DNA of 8,925 nucleotides from Planctomycetota bacterium. GTDB taxonomy: Bacteria; Planctomycetota; UBA1135; GCA-002686595. The stretch is taken from positions 1 to 8,925 of the forward strand of contig JARGOW010000117.1 of assembly GCA_029212955.1 (NCBI GenBank). Direction: 5' to 3'. The notes under the pieces are model-generated. The model had not been told where the DNA came from and did no database searches. It worked only from the letters and a program-made list of their open reading frames with translations. Position numbers and translations under genes: made by a program. Shown here piece after piece: positions 1-6,629 of the stretch (the first letter of the stretch is position 1; the number at the start of each line of letters is the position of its first letter).

Positions 1-143
1 GCAAAACCGAAAAGTCCGAAGTCCTTCCCACGGGAACGTACCAAATCGTCGCCACCATGGCCGGCGGCCGCACCACAACAACCCAAATCACAATCCAAGA
101 AGGCAAGCTCCTCGAAGTCACACTAGCGATCCCAGAGGAATAG
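1..143 (+). CDS. C-terminal end of a beta-sandwich (carboxypeptidase regulatory-like) protein, partial
   Basis: Only the last 46 codons are present. The reading frame begins at base 3 and ends at TAG 141-143. The visible tail contains LPTGTYQI and then a strand-rich stretch ending LEVTLAIPEE. The motif Pro-x-Gly-x-Tyr followed by alternating hydrophobic residues is typical of the last strands of CarboxypepD_reg/PEGA-like beta-sandwich units in extracytoplasmic proteins. The final 39 residues align without gaps to the final 39 residues of the protein at 1925-3463 (LPPGDYEL ... LEIHLSAQ). Both share the LP-G-Y core, a following Gly, a Thr-x-x-Ile strand and an acidic residue before the last strand. 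The codon style is also alike, rich in ACC, ATC and CTC. I infer that the two are paralogues. The function is unknown, and the N-terminal part lies outside the window. Confidence 0.7.
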   Translation, partial: KTEKSEVLPTGTYQIVATMAGGRTTTTQITIQEGKLLEVTLAIPEE

Positions 144-151
144 CCTGCCTG

Positions 152-241
152 GCCAAGCGCCGACAGGTTTCGAATGGAACCCATTCATGCTTGTCTTTCC
201 AGTGCGCTGCTGATCAGTCTTCGACTCCCCAGGCGCTTGGC
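152..241. repeat. 10-bp inverted repeat flanking a short hairpin, intergenic
   Basis: The arms GCCAAGCGCC (152-161) and GGCGCTTGGC (232-241) are perfect reverse complements separated by 70 bases. Inside them lies a second perfect hairpin, GAATGG-aac-CCATTC (172-186). No T-run follows, so this is not a canonical terminator, though it sits just after the stop at 143. It could be a processed transcript end, an operator or chance. The remainder of 144-367 shows no convincing promoter or small gene. Confidence 0.3.
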
Positions 242-367
242 TCTGTATCAGCCAGCCATTTTTCGCCAGGAACGATCTGTGTGAGCGTGAATGAAAGGCA
301 AGCCGGGCTGTAGGGCGATAGAATTCCGGGTGAACGACGCGCCTAGGGCCCGTACTCAAGCATTCCA

Positions 368-1144
368 ATGGCAGAATATCCCCAAATCGTATACGACGAC
401 AAAGATCTGTTTCCTGTGATCGAACGGGCGCACCCGGACCTTCGGGAAATGTTGGCGGCGCTCCTGGCGACGAAGGTCAGTTGTTCCATCGATGCGCGCG
501 AGACGGGGGTCGCGGCATTGACCAATGAGCTCCAGCGAATGGGGGGGCACACCTTGGTCAATCTGTCCCGGGGCAGTGGAGTTCCCTATCGCGAGATCGT
601 GAAGGATGCATTCGGGGTCACCTGCAAGGTCTATCCAAAGGACAGGTCGATTCTATCCTATGAGCACGAAGTGGTGCAAAAGGTTGTCAACGCGGCCGTG
701 GACCATTTGACCGCTGAGCAGGCGGCCACATTGGATGCCAAGCTGGCGAAGGCCACCGAAAGCTCCATCACGGTGGGCTCACTTCGATGCCTGCACAAGT
801 TGCCCCATGGGGTGAAGGTCTTGGTATTGCGATCCCTGGCCGTGCAGGTTCTCGAAAAGGCCGGGGCAGACTTGAAGCCCAAGTTTTCGGTCAACGAACA
901 CTTCGAAGATTTCCTTGTCGGAATTGACCTCGAATCATTCTTGGTGGAGTTGGCCGTCGTGGCTGTGACCGGAGCGGTTTCAACGGCCGTCGAAGCCATG
1001 GGCGGAGCCCTAGATGTCTTCGGAACCGCCTACACGGTCACCATTCCATCCATTCTGCTCGTGCACCTCATGCGCCTCGAGCAAGAAAACCGTGATAAGT
1101 CAGGCCCGGAGGATTCACTTTTTGTGAATCCTCCGGGCCTATGA
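368..1144 (+). CDS. YaaW / UPF0174 family protein (ubiquinol-cytochrome c chaperone-like fold)
   Basis: This 258-residue protein resembles E. coli YaaW, recalled here from memory. Two blocks line up. Residues 54-81 (ELQRMGGHTLVNLSRG, then a GVPYREI segment) match YaaW's ELQHFGGDSIANKLRG and LYRAI. Residues 219-236 (GTAYTVTIPSILL) match YaaW's GSAYRVTIPAVLQ. The family shares an InterPro grouping with the ubiquinol-cytochrome c chaperone, but its biochemical role is not established. A short hydrophobic stretch (about 191-206) precedes the last conserved block. The start is the first ATG after an in-frame stop at 344, and no clear ribosome-binding site precedes it. The last 14 residues (SGPEDSLFVNPPGL) are encoded by a perfect inverted repeat and extend past where the family normally ends. 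It converges on the FMN reductase gene. Confidence 0.8.
   Translation: MAEYPQIVYDDKDLFPVIERAHPDLREMLAALLATKVSCSIDARETGVAALTNELQRMGGHTLVNLSRGSGVPYREIVKDAFGVTCKVYPKDRSILSYEHEVVQKVVNAAVDHLTAEQAATLDAKLAKATESSITVGSLRCLHKLPHGVKVLVLRSLAVQVLEKAGADLKPKFSVNEHFEDFLVGIDLESFLVELAVVAVTGAVSTAVEAMGGALDVFGTAYTVTIPSILLVHLMRLEQENRDKSGPEDSLFVNPPGL
1102..1140. terminator. Perfect 17-bp inverted repeat, probable bidirectional terminator
   Basis: The left arm AGGCCCGGAGGATTCAC (1102-1118) and the right arm GTGAATCCTCCGGGCCT (1124-1140) are exact reverse complements around a TTTTT loop. The hairpin lies between two convergent genes, which is where a shared terminator is expected. No U-tract follows the stem on the + strand. 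On the - strand a short T-run (ggttttc) appears only about ten bases after the stem. The stem lies within the last 14 codons of the YaaW-family gene rather than after its stop. Confidence 0.55.
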
Positions 1145-1186
1145 GTTGGGCGGGGCGGGAAGCAGAGCCCTCCAGTCTAGGCAACC

Positions 1187-1711
1187 CTACTGGGCGAACG
1201 TCTCAACCGCAGCAGCCAAACCGCTGGCCAATTCCGGGTCGGTAACACCCTCCGAGTCGGAGAAGTTGTTCTGAAACCCGGGAAGGCTAAAGCTGGCTTT
1301 CACATCCCCACCGAGGAAAGGAAAGGTGGCTTTGGCCGCTTCGAGGACCGTGGCCCCACCCCGGGCTCCAGGGGACGTGGACAGAATCAGCATGGGTTTG
1401 TTGCGCCAAACCTTGGAGTCGATACGCGAGGCCCAATCGAACAGGTTCTTGAACGCTGAGCTGTAGGAACCGTTGTGCTCTGCCATGGAAATCACGATTC
1501 GATCGTGGGCTTCAATCAGATCGCAGAATGCCTGGGCGGCTGCTGGAATCCCATTGGCGTTTTCCTCATCGCTCGAATAGATGGGCAGATCGAACTGGCG
1601 CAAATCCAGATCCGTGACATGGGCCCCATCCACTAGACCGGCTGCATGATTGGCGAACTTGCGATTGATCGAGGCGGAGCTGGTCGAAGCTCCCATGGCG
1701 AGGATTTTCAT
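1187..1711 (-). CDS. NAD(P)H-dependent FMN reductase / flavodoxin-like oxidoreductase
   Basis: This 174-residue protein has the features of the FMN_red family (PF03358), small cytoplasmic flavodoxin-fold enzymes that pass electrons from NAD(P)H to flavin, quinones or similar acceptors. Residues 1-16 hold the first strand and phosphate-binding loop (MKILAMGASTSSASIN). Residues 43-55 carry the LPIYSSDEE...G.P segment. Residues 78-93 (EHNGSYSS, then AFKNLFDW) form the typical isoalloxazine-binding loop and following helix. Residues 111-119 (STSPGARGG) form the second flavin-contact loop. The length is usual for the family. The ATG at 1709-1711 (- strand) is preceded by AGGA about seven bases upstream. 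The gene is convergent with the YaaW-family gene and divergent from the 1925 gene. The physiological substrate cannot be told. Confidence 0.9.
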   Translation of the reverse strand: MKILAMGASTSSASINRKFANHAAGLVDGAHVTDLDLRQFDLPIYSSDEENANGIPAAAQAFCDLIEAHDRIVISMAEHNGSYSSAFKNLFDWASRIDSKVWRNKPMLILSTSPGARGGATVLEAAKATFPFLGGDVKASFSLPGFQNNFSDSEGVTDPELASGLAAAVETFAQ

Positions 1712-1865
1712 GGGGGCATCCTAGCACCTTACGCGCAATCGTAAACCCGCCCATTCGTGCGCGGTACCCCACGACTTTCACGGTCAAGGGGTCCCGGGAA
1801 ACGGGTGGAAGCACGTTGGCGGTTTTGTTCGGGGTGCAGATCCCCCTGAATTGGCCGCCCAAGTG

Positions 1866-1923
1866 ATTCCATTGCTGTACCCTATAAATCGAATTCCAAG
1901 CGGTTCGAGAAGCAATTCCATTG
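1866..1923. repeat. 9-bp direct repeat ATTCCATTG around a TATAAA box
   Basis: ATTCCATTG occurs at 1866-1874 and again at 1915-1923, directly before the GTG start at 1925. TATAAA (1883-1888), a possible -10 element, lies between the copies, but no good -35 sits 16-18 bases upstream of it. The copies could be operator half-sites for the 1925 gene. With only nine bases, chance is also plausible. Confidence 0.25.
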
Positions 1924-1924
1924 T

Positions 1925-3463
1925 GTGCCAGGACCGACCGGTCGCATCGAGCCAGGCCCATCATCCTTCCAGGTGGACCCGCATCCGACCCCATTCCGGC
2001 AGCAAAGCTTCGACGATTTGACCGAATCCAAATTCAACCTCACCCGCGTCCTGCTTTGCGTCGCGTTCTGTTCCTTGGTTTTGCTGGTTTTTCGCGAGCT
2101 TGGCCAGGATTCAGGAGATGGGCGCCTTCCCGATCGTATCACCGAATCGAGTGGGGAAGGGCGCGGCGATCCCCCGGCCCAGGCCGGTGGTGCGGGGGCG
2201 GCAACGGCAATGCAAGCGCCCCGCGTAAGCGAACGACAGACGGCTACCGCGGGAGCCTCCGCCGCAGCTTCCGGGCAAGCTTCCGCACGCCCCGCATTCG
2301 TCCCCCTCGCAGGGCGAGTGCTCTTGGCCGATGGCACGCCCGCCGGTTGGGTGGGACTGAGTGCCACCTGGGTTCGTGCGCTTCCACCATTGCCCGGTTC
2401 CACCCCCGTGGAACCTGACCCCGCCACTATCGAGAAACCCAAGTCCATCAAGGCCGACGCCTCCGGTTCCTTTTCCTTCGCGGCGGTGCGCCCCGGAATC
2501 TACAAGCTGGAGGCCTACTTGAATGGTGACCTCCCCGTACTGGGGACCAACGAATTCAGCACGGACCAAGGGACTCACAATGTGCTCGTAGATGCCATTT
2601 TCCTGCAAGCCATCGCCCTGGACCCCTCCGACCAAGTGGTCCCCATCGCGGGCATTTCCTATTCGGTGCTCACGCGCAAAGGAACGAACATGGGGAGCAG
2701 TGTGTCCATGTCCTGGCAGAGCCCTCGCAGCGCATATTCCACCCTGGTGTCGACCACCGAGCGCATCTGGTTCCGCGCCACGGGCGAAGCGGGCGATTCC
2801 TTCTACGGCATTCTGGAACCGGGATCGCCCTCGGGCACGCAATCGCTCTACCTGCTCGAATACCCACCATCCCTGGGCTCCTTACGGCTTACGCTCCATG
2901 AACCGAACCTCCCCGACGGTGCTTTCATTCGGGTCGATAGCATGCAAAGGGATGGCGAGGAAGTGTCCCTCTTGGAGCCCACGGTTAAGGCCAAAAACGG
3001 ACGGGTGGAGCTACCCCTGGGCGGCCTGCTCCCCGGCCACTACAAACTGCAACTCGCCCTGCAAAATGCCGGGCCGGTCGCCCTCCAGGAGGAGCACTAC
3101 GACCGATGGGTCCGCGCAGGAGACCACCCGACCCTAGTCGTAGAAGCGTTCACCGGCGGGCTCATACAAATCAAAGCCACCGCAGAAACCCCGGCTCAAG
3201 GACGCCTATTCGCCACAGCCGAATACCGTTACAAGGGCGACCAAGACTGGCAGCTCCTGTGGCTCACCACCCACACCACCGGCGGCGGAATGCTCTTCAA
3301 CACCTCGGTTCTGGTCGCCAACTCAGCCGCCCAGTCCCTCCCCCTTCCACCGGGCGACTACGAACTACGCCTCTCCCTCGAAGGCCACCACCCCGAAACC
3401 CGCTACATCCAATTGAACGCCAACAGCACCGAAGAACTCGAGATCCACCTCTCAGCGCAATGA
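1925..3463 (+). CDS. Membrane-anchored protein with three beta-sandwich (carboxypeptidase regulatory-like) units
   Basis: This 512-residue protein has a short cytoplasmic N-terminus, one membrane helix (about residues 39-57, Leu/Val-rich) and a long Gly/Ala/Pro-rich linker (60-122). The extracytoplasmic part is strand-rich. A CarboxypepD_reg-like unit begins near 125 (AGRVLLADGTPAGWV). Three units close with the same motif: PGIYKL at 190-195, PGHYKL at 370-375 and PGDYEL at 476-481. Such folds are common in surface and adhesion-related proteins. No catalytic motif is visible, so a structural or binding role is inferred. The start is GTG 1925, with GAGAAG about 12 bases upstream. The first internal ATG is near codon 96 and would remove the membrane helix, so a non-ATG start is favoured. 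The tail is paralogous to the gene at 1-143. Confidence 0.7.
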   Translation: MPGPTGRIEPGPSSFQVDPHPTPFRQQSFDDLTESKFNLTRVLLCVAFCSLVLLVFRELGQDSGDGRLPDRITESSGEGRGDPPAQAGGAGAATAMQAPRVSERQTATAGASAAASGQASARPAFVPLAGRVLLADGTPAGWVGLSATWVRALPPLPGSTPVEPDPATIEKPKSIKADASGSFSFAAVRPGIYKLEAYLNGDLPVLGTNEFSTDQGTHNVLVDAIFLQAIALDPSDQVVPIAGISYSVLTRKGTNMGSSVSMSWQSPRSAYSTLVSTTERIWFRATGEAGDSFYGILEPGSPSGTQSLYLLEYPPSLGSLRLTLHEPNLPDGAFIRVDSMQRDGEEVSLLEPTVKAKNGRVELPLGGLLPGHYKLQLALQNAGPVALQEEHYDRWVRAGDHPTLVVEAFTGGLIQIKATAETPAQGRLFATAEYRYKGDQDWQLLWLTTHTTGGGMLFNTSVLVANSAAQSLPLPPGDYELRLSLEGHHPETRYIQLNANSTEELEIHLSAQ

Positions 3464-3688
3464 GGTCTCCGATGCATACCCGCCCCGTCTAGCCATGAGT
3501 GCTTACTCACAAGGGCCAATGGATCGGCCCCAGCGCGCGAATCTACTGTGGCGGTGAAGCAACTTGCGGTATTCACCCCCGCTTCTTGCCTACCCGTTGA
3601 GCCAAGGCTAGATTGGCGTTCCGGATGCGGATACTCGAGGTATCTGTTGTAAGTGAGTGTGGCGCATCTCCTTTCCCGATTCAGAATA
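3464..3688. other. Leader region of the motor operon
   Basis: This gap precedes the operon and should hold its promoter, but I find no convincing -35/-10 pair. It contains three small inverted repeats: TGAGT-gctt-ACTCA (3496-3509), GGGCC with GGCCC (3513-3530) and GGTGAA with TTCACC (3553-3577). None is followed by a T-run. The first two may form the transcript end of the preceding gene. A GTG at 3653 is an alternative start for the next gene. Confidence 0.3.
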
Positions 3689-4597
3689 ATGTCAAAATCA
3701 CCCGAGCATAATGCCCCTGTAAGTTTCGCTGAGCAGTTCGAAACGATTTCAGCCAAATCACAGTGGCTATTCTGGCTATTTTTGATGGTCCTCGTGTGCA
3801 CCGTGCTCGTTGTGGCTTTTGTCACAGGCTACGTGGATCAAGGCATGTACATCGCCATGTTCGGGCTGGCGCTGATCATGATCGTCAAAGGGTATGGAGA
3901 CGTACGCTTCTTTGATCGCGAAACAAAACTCGCTTCATCGCAAGTAAGCGTATTGGAGAATGTGCACAGCTTTGAGGAATTCCTCGCAGGGACCAAACCG
4001 AGCATGTTCCGGAGCCATATCGCGAACCTCTACGAGATCGCCTATACCTTTCCCGAGGTGAGCCAGGACAACCTGATCGAGCTAATGCACTCGCGCTTGA
4101 TGGCTCGCAATCGGGTTGTGGCCCTGTTCGCAAGTGTCTTGGTGACCCTAGGCTTGGTAGGCACGATTCTTGGTCTGATGATCATGATGGATAAGCTCAA
4201 AACCCAGGTGCGTGGCGCATCGGGCGAGGGCGCTGAGCAATTCATCGAGAAACTCTTTGGTCCAAACGGCGCATTGGATGGGTTGGATACCGCATTTATC
4301 ACGACTCTGATCGGCGCGGTTCTCGGCGGCGTGGTATTGCGGGTGCTCACCAGTGTTGTCGATGCAAACATCATGAAGTACACGGCGCACGTGGCCGAAC
4401 TGACTGAGGTATATGTGTTGCCGTCCATGCGGCGAACCGCGCTAGAGCTTGAGGAGGAGCGCACGGCTGCCGAAGAGGAGCCGGCTCCCAAACAAAGCTC
4501 TCCCCAGGTTCAACAACCCACTGTCCGAGTCGAAGTGGTCCAGGTCGAAGCTCCAGCTAACGGAGGCGATGCTTCCGAGGGGCCGGTGACAGAATGA
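3689..4597 (+). CDS. MotA/TolQ/ExbB-like proton channel subunit (ZorA-like stator protein)
   Basis: This inner-membrane protein (302 residues from ATG 3689) has four predicted membrane helices at about 25-47, 52-68, 143-166 and 200-222, with a cytoplasmic segment of about 75 residues between the second and third. Helix 3 carries TLGLVGTILGL and helix 4 carries GLDTAFITTLIGAVLGG. These are the two signature blocks of the MotA/TolQ/ExbB family, including the Thr residues that line the proton path. Family members form a pentamer around a dimer of a MotB/TolR-type partner. The C-terminal tail (about 250-302) is charged and Pro/Gln-rich, not the long helical tail of ZorA. GTG 3653 would add 12 residues; ATG 3689 is preferred because MSKSPEH is a normal start, although neither has a strong ribosome-binding site. 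The stop overlaps the next start (ATGA, 4594-4597), implying translational coupling. Confidence 0.85.
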   Translation: MSKSPEHNAPVSFAEQFETISAKSQWLFWLFLMVLVCTVLVVAFVTGYVDQGMYIAMFGLALIMIVKGYGDVRFFDRETKLASSQVSVLENVHSFEEFLAGTKPSMFRSHIANLYEIAYTFPEVSQDNLIELMHSRLMARNRVVALFASVLVTLGLVGTILGLMIMMDKLKTQVRGASGEGAEQFIEKLFGPNGALDGLDTAFITTLIGAVLGGVVLRVLTSVVDANIMKYTAHVAELTEVYVLPSMRRTALELEEERTAAEEEPAPKQSSPQVQQPTVRVEVVQVEAPANGGDASEGPVTE

Positions 4598-5718
4598 AGC
4601 TTGGCGCACCCGAGGAGTCCACGAGCTTCTATGAAGTCTTTAGCGATCTGATTTTCGCAACAATGGCCATTTTTGTCCTGCTGATGCTGGTGTTCATTGT
4701 GCAGATGAATGTCGCCACGGCCACGTCCGCCTCCAAAGAGAGCGAGGCCGCTTCCTTGGCGGAGCAGTTGGATGAGTTAAAGTCTGCGCAGGATGAAATG
4801 CTTGAGGAGCAGGTGCTTCGGGCAGAGAAGGCCGAGGAGTTGGCAGAGAAGGCAGAGAACGAAGCGGATAAGGCCCGCGAGGAAGCCAGGGAAGCGAAGG
4901 AGTCGAAAACCAAGGCTGAGAGAGAGGCTAGCGATGCAAAAGACGCTCAGAAGGAAGCTGAGGATGAACTTGGTAGCCTCAGGCCCAAGCCGATCGACTT
5001 GGTCTTCGCAATCGACGGAAGTAGCTCGATGGCTGATGCCTTGAATTCGGTGCAAACTTCGGTCGAACAGGCCTGCGAGGTCGCTTGCCGGATATCGCCC
5101 AAATTTAGGCTGGGGGTTGTAGTCTACAGATCAAAAAGTGACCGGTTCACGAATGTGTTTCCGCTGACACCGATTGGGCGCAGGACAAAGGATGGGCCGC
5201 ACAAGGGAATGAGCGAACTCAAGAAGTGGATGTCAGAAAAATCCATTCGAGTTTCGGTTGCCAAGCCAGGCGCAGGCGAGCGCGGAGGCGAAGTGACAGG
5301 ACAAACTTACGTGTCACCCATGAGTGCATTGATGACCGTCGTTGATGTGGAAAATGGTTTGAAGAAGGCACTGGGCTTATTCGGGTCCGAAAAGTCATCA
5401 GATACCCGCAAAGTCCTGATCTTGATGGGGGATGTCGGGCCTTGGGAGCTGGGAAGTGACACTCGCTCCGACGAGGCTGTCGACAAGCGTAGTCGTGCGT
5501 CCGCGTTATCAATGGTAGAAGCTTTTGCTTCGGAGTCGCCGAATAGACGGGTGATGTCCATCTATACGGGAACTGGCAACCCGTGGCACAAGGCAGAGAC
5601 AATTGCCTTTTTCGAGCAGCTAGCAAAGCGAGCCGGAGAAAAGGGTGTATACTCCAACAAACTTTCCGCGCTTGTGATGACTGTTGTGAATGCAATTGCA
5701 GACACGAACGAAGAGTAG
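4594..5718 (+). CDS. MotB/TolR-like stator subunit fused to a periplasmic VWA domain
   Basis: This 374-residue protein has three parts. A membrane helix (about 17-39) begins FSDLIFATMAIF. It matches the pattern of MotB (ADFMTAMMAFF), with Asp18 in the position of the essential proton-carrying Asp32. A charged Ala/Glu/Lys coiled coil follows (about 45-128). A VWA domain occupies about 134-370. Its DLVFAIDGSSSM contains the metal-binding DxSxS (Asp141, Ser143, Ser145). It continues with the strand FRLGVVVYRSKSD, the strand KVLILMGDVGPWE and the strand RVMSIYTGTG, and ends with an FFEQLAKRAGEKGVY helix-turn. MotB, ZorB and Pal-like partners normally end in an OmpA peptidoglycan-binding domain, which is absent here. 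The topology places the VWA domain in the periplasm. The start overlaps the channel gene by 4 bases. Partner binding or metal-dependent adhesion is inferred. Confidence 0.85.
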   Translation: MKLGAPEESTSFYEVFSDLIFATMAIFVLLMLVFIVQMNVATATSASKESEAASLAEQLDELKSAQDEMLEEQVLRAEKAEELAEKAENEADKAREEAREAKESKTKAEREASDAKDAQKEAEDELGSLRPKPIDLVFAIDGSSSMADALNSVQTSVEQACEVACRISPKFRLGVVVYRSKSDRFTNVFPLTPIGRRTKDGPHKGMSELKKWMSEKSIRVSVAKPGAGERGGEVTGQTYVSPMSALMTVVDVENGLKKALGLFGSEKSSDTRKVLILMGDVGPWELGSDTRSDEAVDKRSRASALSMVEAFASESPNRRVMSIYTGTGNPWHKAETIAFFEQLAKRAGEKGVYSNKLSALVMTVVNAIADTNEE

Positions 5719-5737
5719 GCATTCCGGAACACATACT

Positions 5738-6574
5738 ATGGCTAAGAGCCCTATTATCAGACCTGAGCGTTGGCGGGAGCCCGATGAGACTCCGCCCGAA
5801 GAGCCCGCGGTGCAGCGGGAGTCTGAGTCCGTGGCCGCGCGCCCCAGGAGCCAACCAGCTGTCGAACCCAAGGGTCGTAGCTCCATCCTTCCGCTGGCTC
5901 TAATGGGCTTGTTTATGGGGGTCCTGCTTGCGGGCGGTATTGGCTATGTGCTTGTCACGGAGGGTTCTTTGCTGGACCTAATCCGTAAACCTCCCGTGGA
6001 TACCGCCAAGGTGGAAGCTCCACCGGAGGTTGTGTCGAACCTGGCGAATGAAGTAGAGGAACAGGCGAAGGAGCCGATAGAGATTGTCGCACCGAAGCCT
6101 GAGCCAAAACCGGAACCCATTCCACTACCCCCCGCTAAGCCAGAACCTGTTTTTGATCGTGAGTCCGTTCTCGAAGCGATTAGCAAGTTGGAAACCGAAT
6201 GCCTACGCGCCAGCGGAAGTCGGCAGGATATCAAGGATGCCCAAAGCGATATTCGCGCATTCCGTAGCACGGCTGGTCTGGAAGACGCGATCGTGTTGGC
6301 GGAAGCGTCCATAAGGCAGTCACGGCTTCGACTCGACCAATACTTGGATCGCGCCTGCAATGAAGCCGCCCAGGTCATGAACGAAACCATCCTGTTTCCA
6401 GAAGAAGTGAACCGGGTGCTGCAATCCGAGCTCGGCGCCGCGCAATCGCAATGGAAAACTGAGCGCATCAATGGAATCAAGGTCATCATCGAGTTGGTGA
6501 GCTCCATTCCTCGAGATAAGAATCAATTCGAGGGGCATGCACGCCGTGGGCTGCAACCTCTCTTTACCCAATAG
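5738..6574 (+). CDS. TonB/TolA-like single-pass protein with Pro-rich linker and helical periplasmic domain
   Basis: This protein (278 residues from ATG 5738) has a cytoplasmic N-terminus of about 49 residues rich in Pro, Glu and Arg. One membrane helix follows (about 50-74). A Pro/Glu/Lys linker (about 85-138) includes PKPEPKPEPIPLPPAKPEP. The C-terminal domain (about 140-278) is predicted to be helical and contains two Cys (155 and 207). The layout recalls TonB and TolA, which work with ExbB/ExbD or TolQ/TolR. I do not recognise a TonB C-terminal domain or TolA domain III, so homology is not claimed. An in-frame ATG at 5690 would overlap the previous gene. ATG 5738 lies 19 bases after that gene's stop, with GGA about nine bases upstream. 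The gene continues the motor operon. Confidence 0.7.
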   Translation: MAKSPIIRPERWREPDETPPEEPAVQRESESVAARPRSQPAVEPKGRSSILPLALMGLFMGVLLAGGIGYVLVTEGSLLDLIRKPPVDTAKVEAPPEVVSNLANEVEEQAKEPIEIVAPKPEPKPEPIPLPPAKPEPVFDRESVLEAISKLETECLRASGSRQDIKDAQSDIRAFRSTAGLEDAIVLAEASIRQSRLRLDQYLDRACNEAAQVMNETILFPEEVNRVLQSELGAAQSQWKTERINGIKVIIELVSSIPRDKNQFEGHARRGLQPLFTQ

Positions 6575-6629
6575 CCTTTTCCCAGCCCCCCCTCCCTCCG
6601 GATAGCGCAAACACCATGCGCCTTTGATC

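Noticed and set aside
658..999. Antisense reading frame inside the YaaW-family gene
   Set aside because: E. coli yaaW is known for an overlapping antisense frame (htgA), so I considered it. This frame has low-complexity Ser/Thr-rich composition, no ribosome-binding site seen and no recognisable domain; it is most likely a shadow.
1816..1862. Cruciform-like structure in the divergent promoter region
   Set aside because: TTGGCGG pairs with CCGCCcAA only with a bulge, and the inner GGGG/CCCC stem is four bases, which is too weak to call an operator.
2111..2842. Long antisense frame opposite the 512-residue protein
   Set aside because: Its Arg/Gly/His-rich composition is typical of the reverse frame of GC-rich coding DNA, and the sense strand has a membrane helix and repeated PGxY motifs.
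3496..3577. Terminator or riboswitch before the motor operon
   Set aside because: The stems are only five or six base pairs, no U-tract follows, and no known riboswitch core is recognisable.
4730..4980. DNA tandem repeat
   Set aside because: The GAG/AAG/GCC-rich pattern reflects Ala/Glu/Lys coiled-coil codons rather than an exact repeated unit.
3689..5718. Canonical Zorya defence system
   Set aside because: The channel and MotB-like pair recalls ZorA-ZorB, but the OmpA domain is replaced by VWA, the long ZorA tail is missing, and no ZorC, ZorD, ZorE or other cytoplasmic effector is seen in the window.
3689..5718. Ordinary flagellar MotA-MotB stator or ExbB-ExbD pair
   Set aside because: There is no peptidoglycan-binding OmpA domain, the partner carries a coiled coil and VWA domain, and no flagellar or TonB-dependent receptor gene is nearby.
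5219..5854. Long antisense frame across the end of the VWA gene
   Set aside because: It lies opposite clear VWA strands and the start of the TonB-like gene, and its composition is random-like with no motif.
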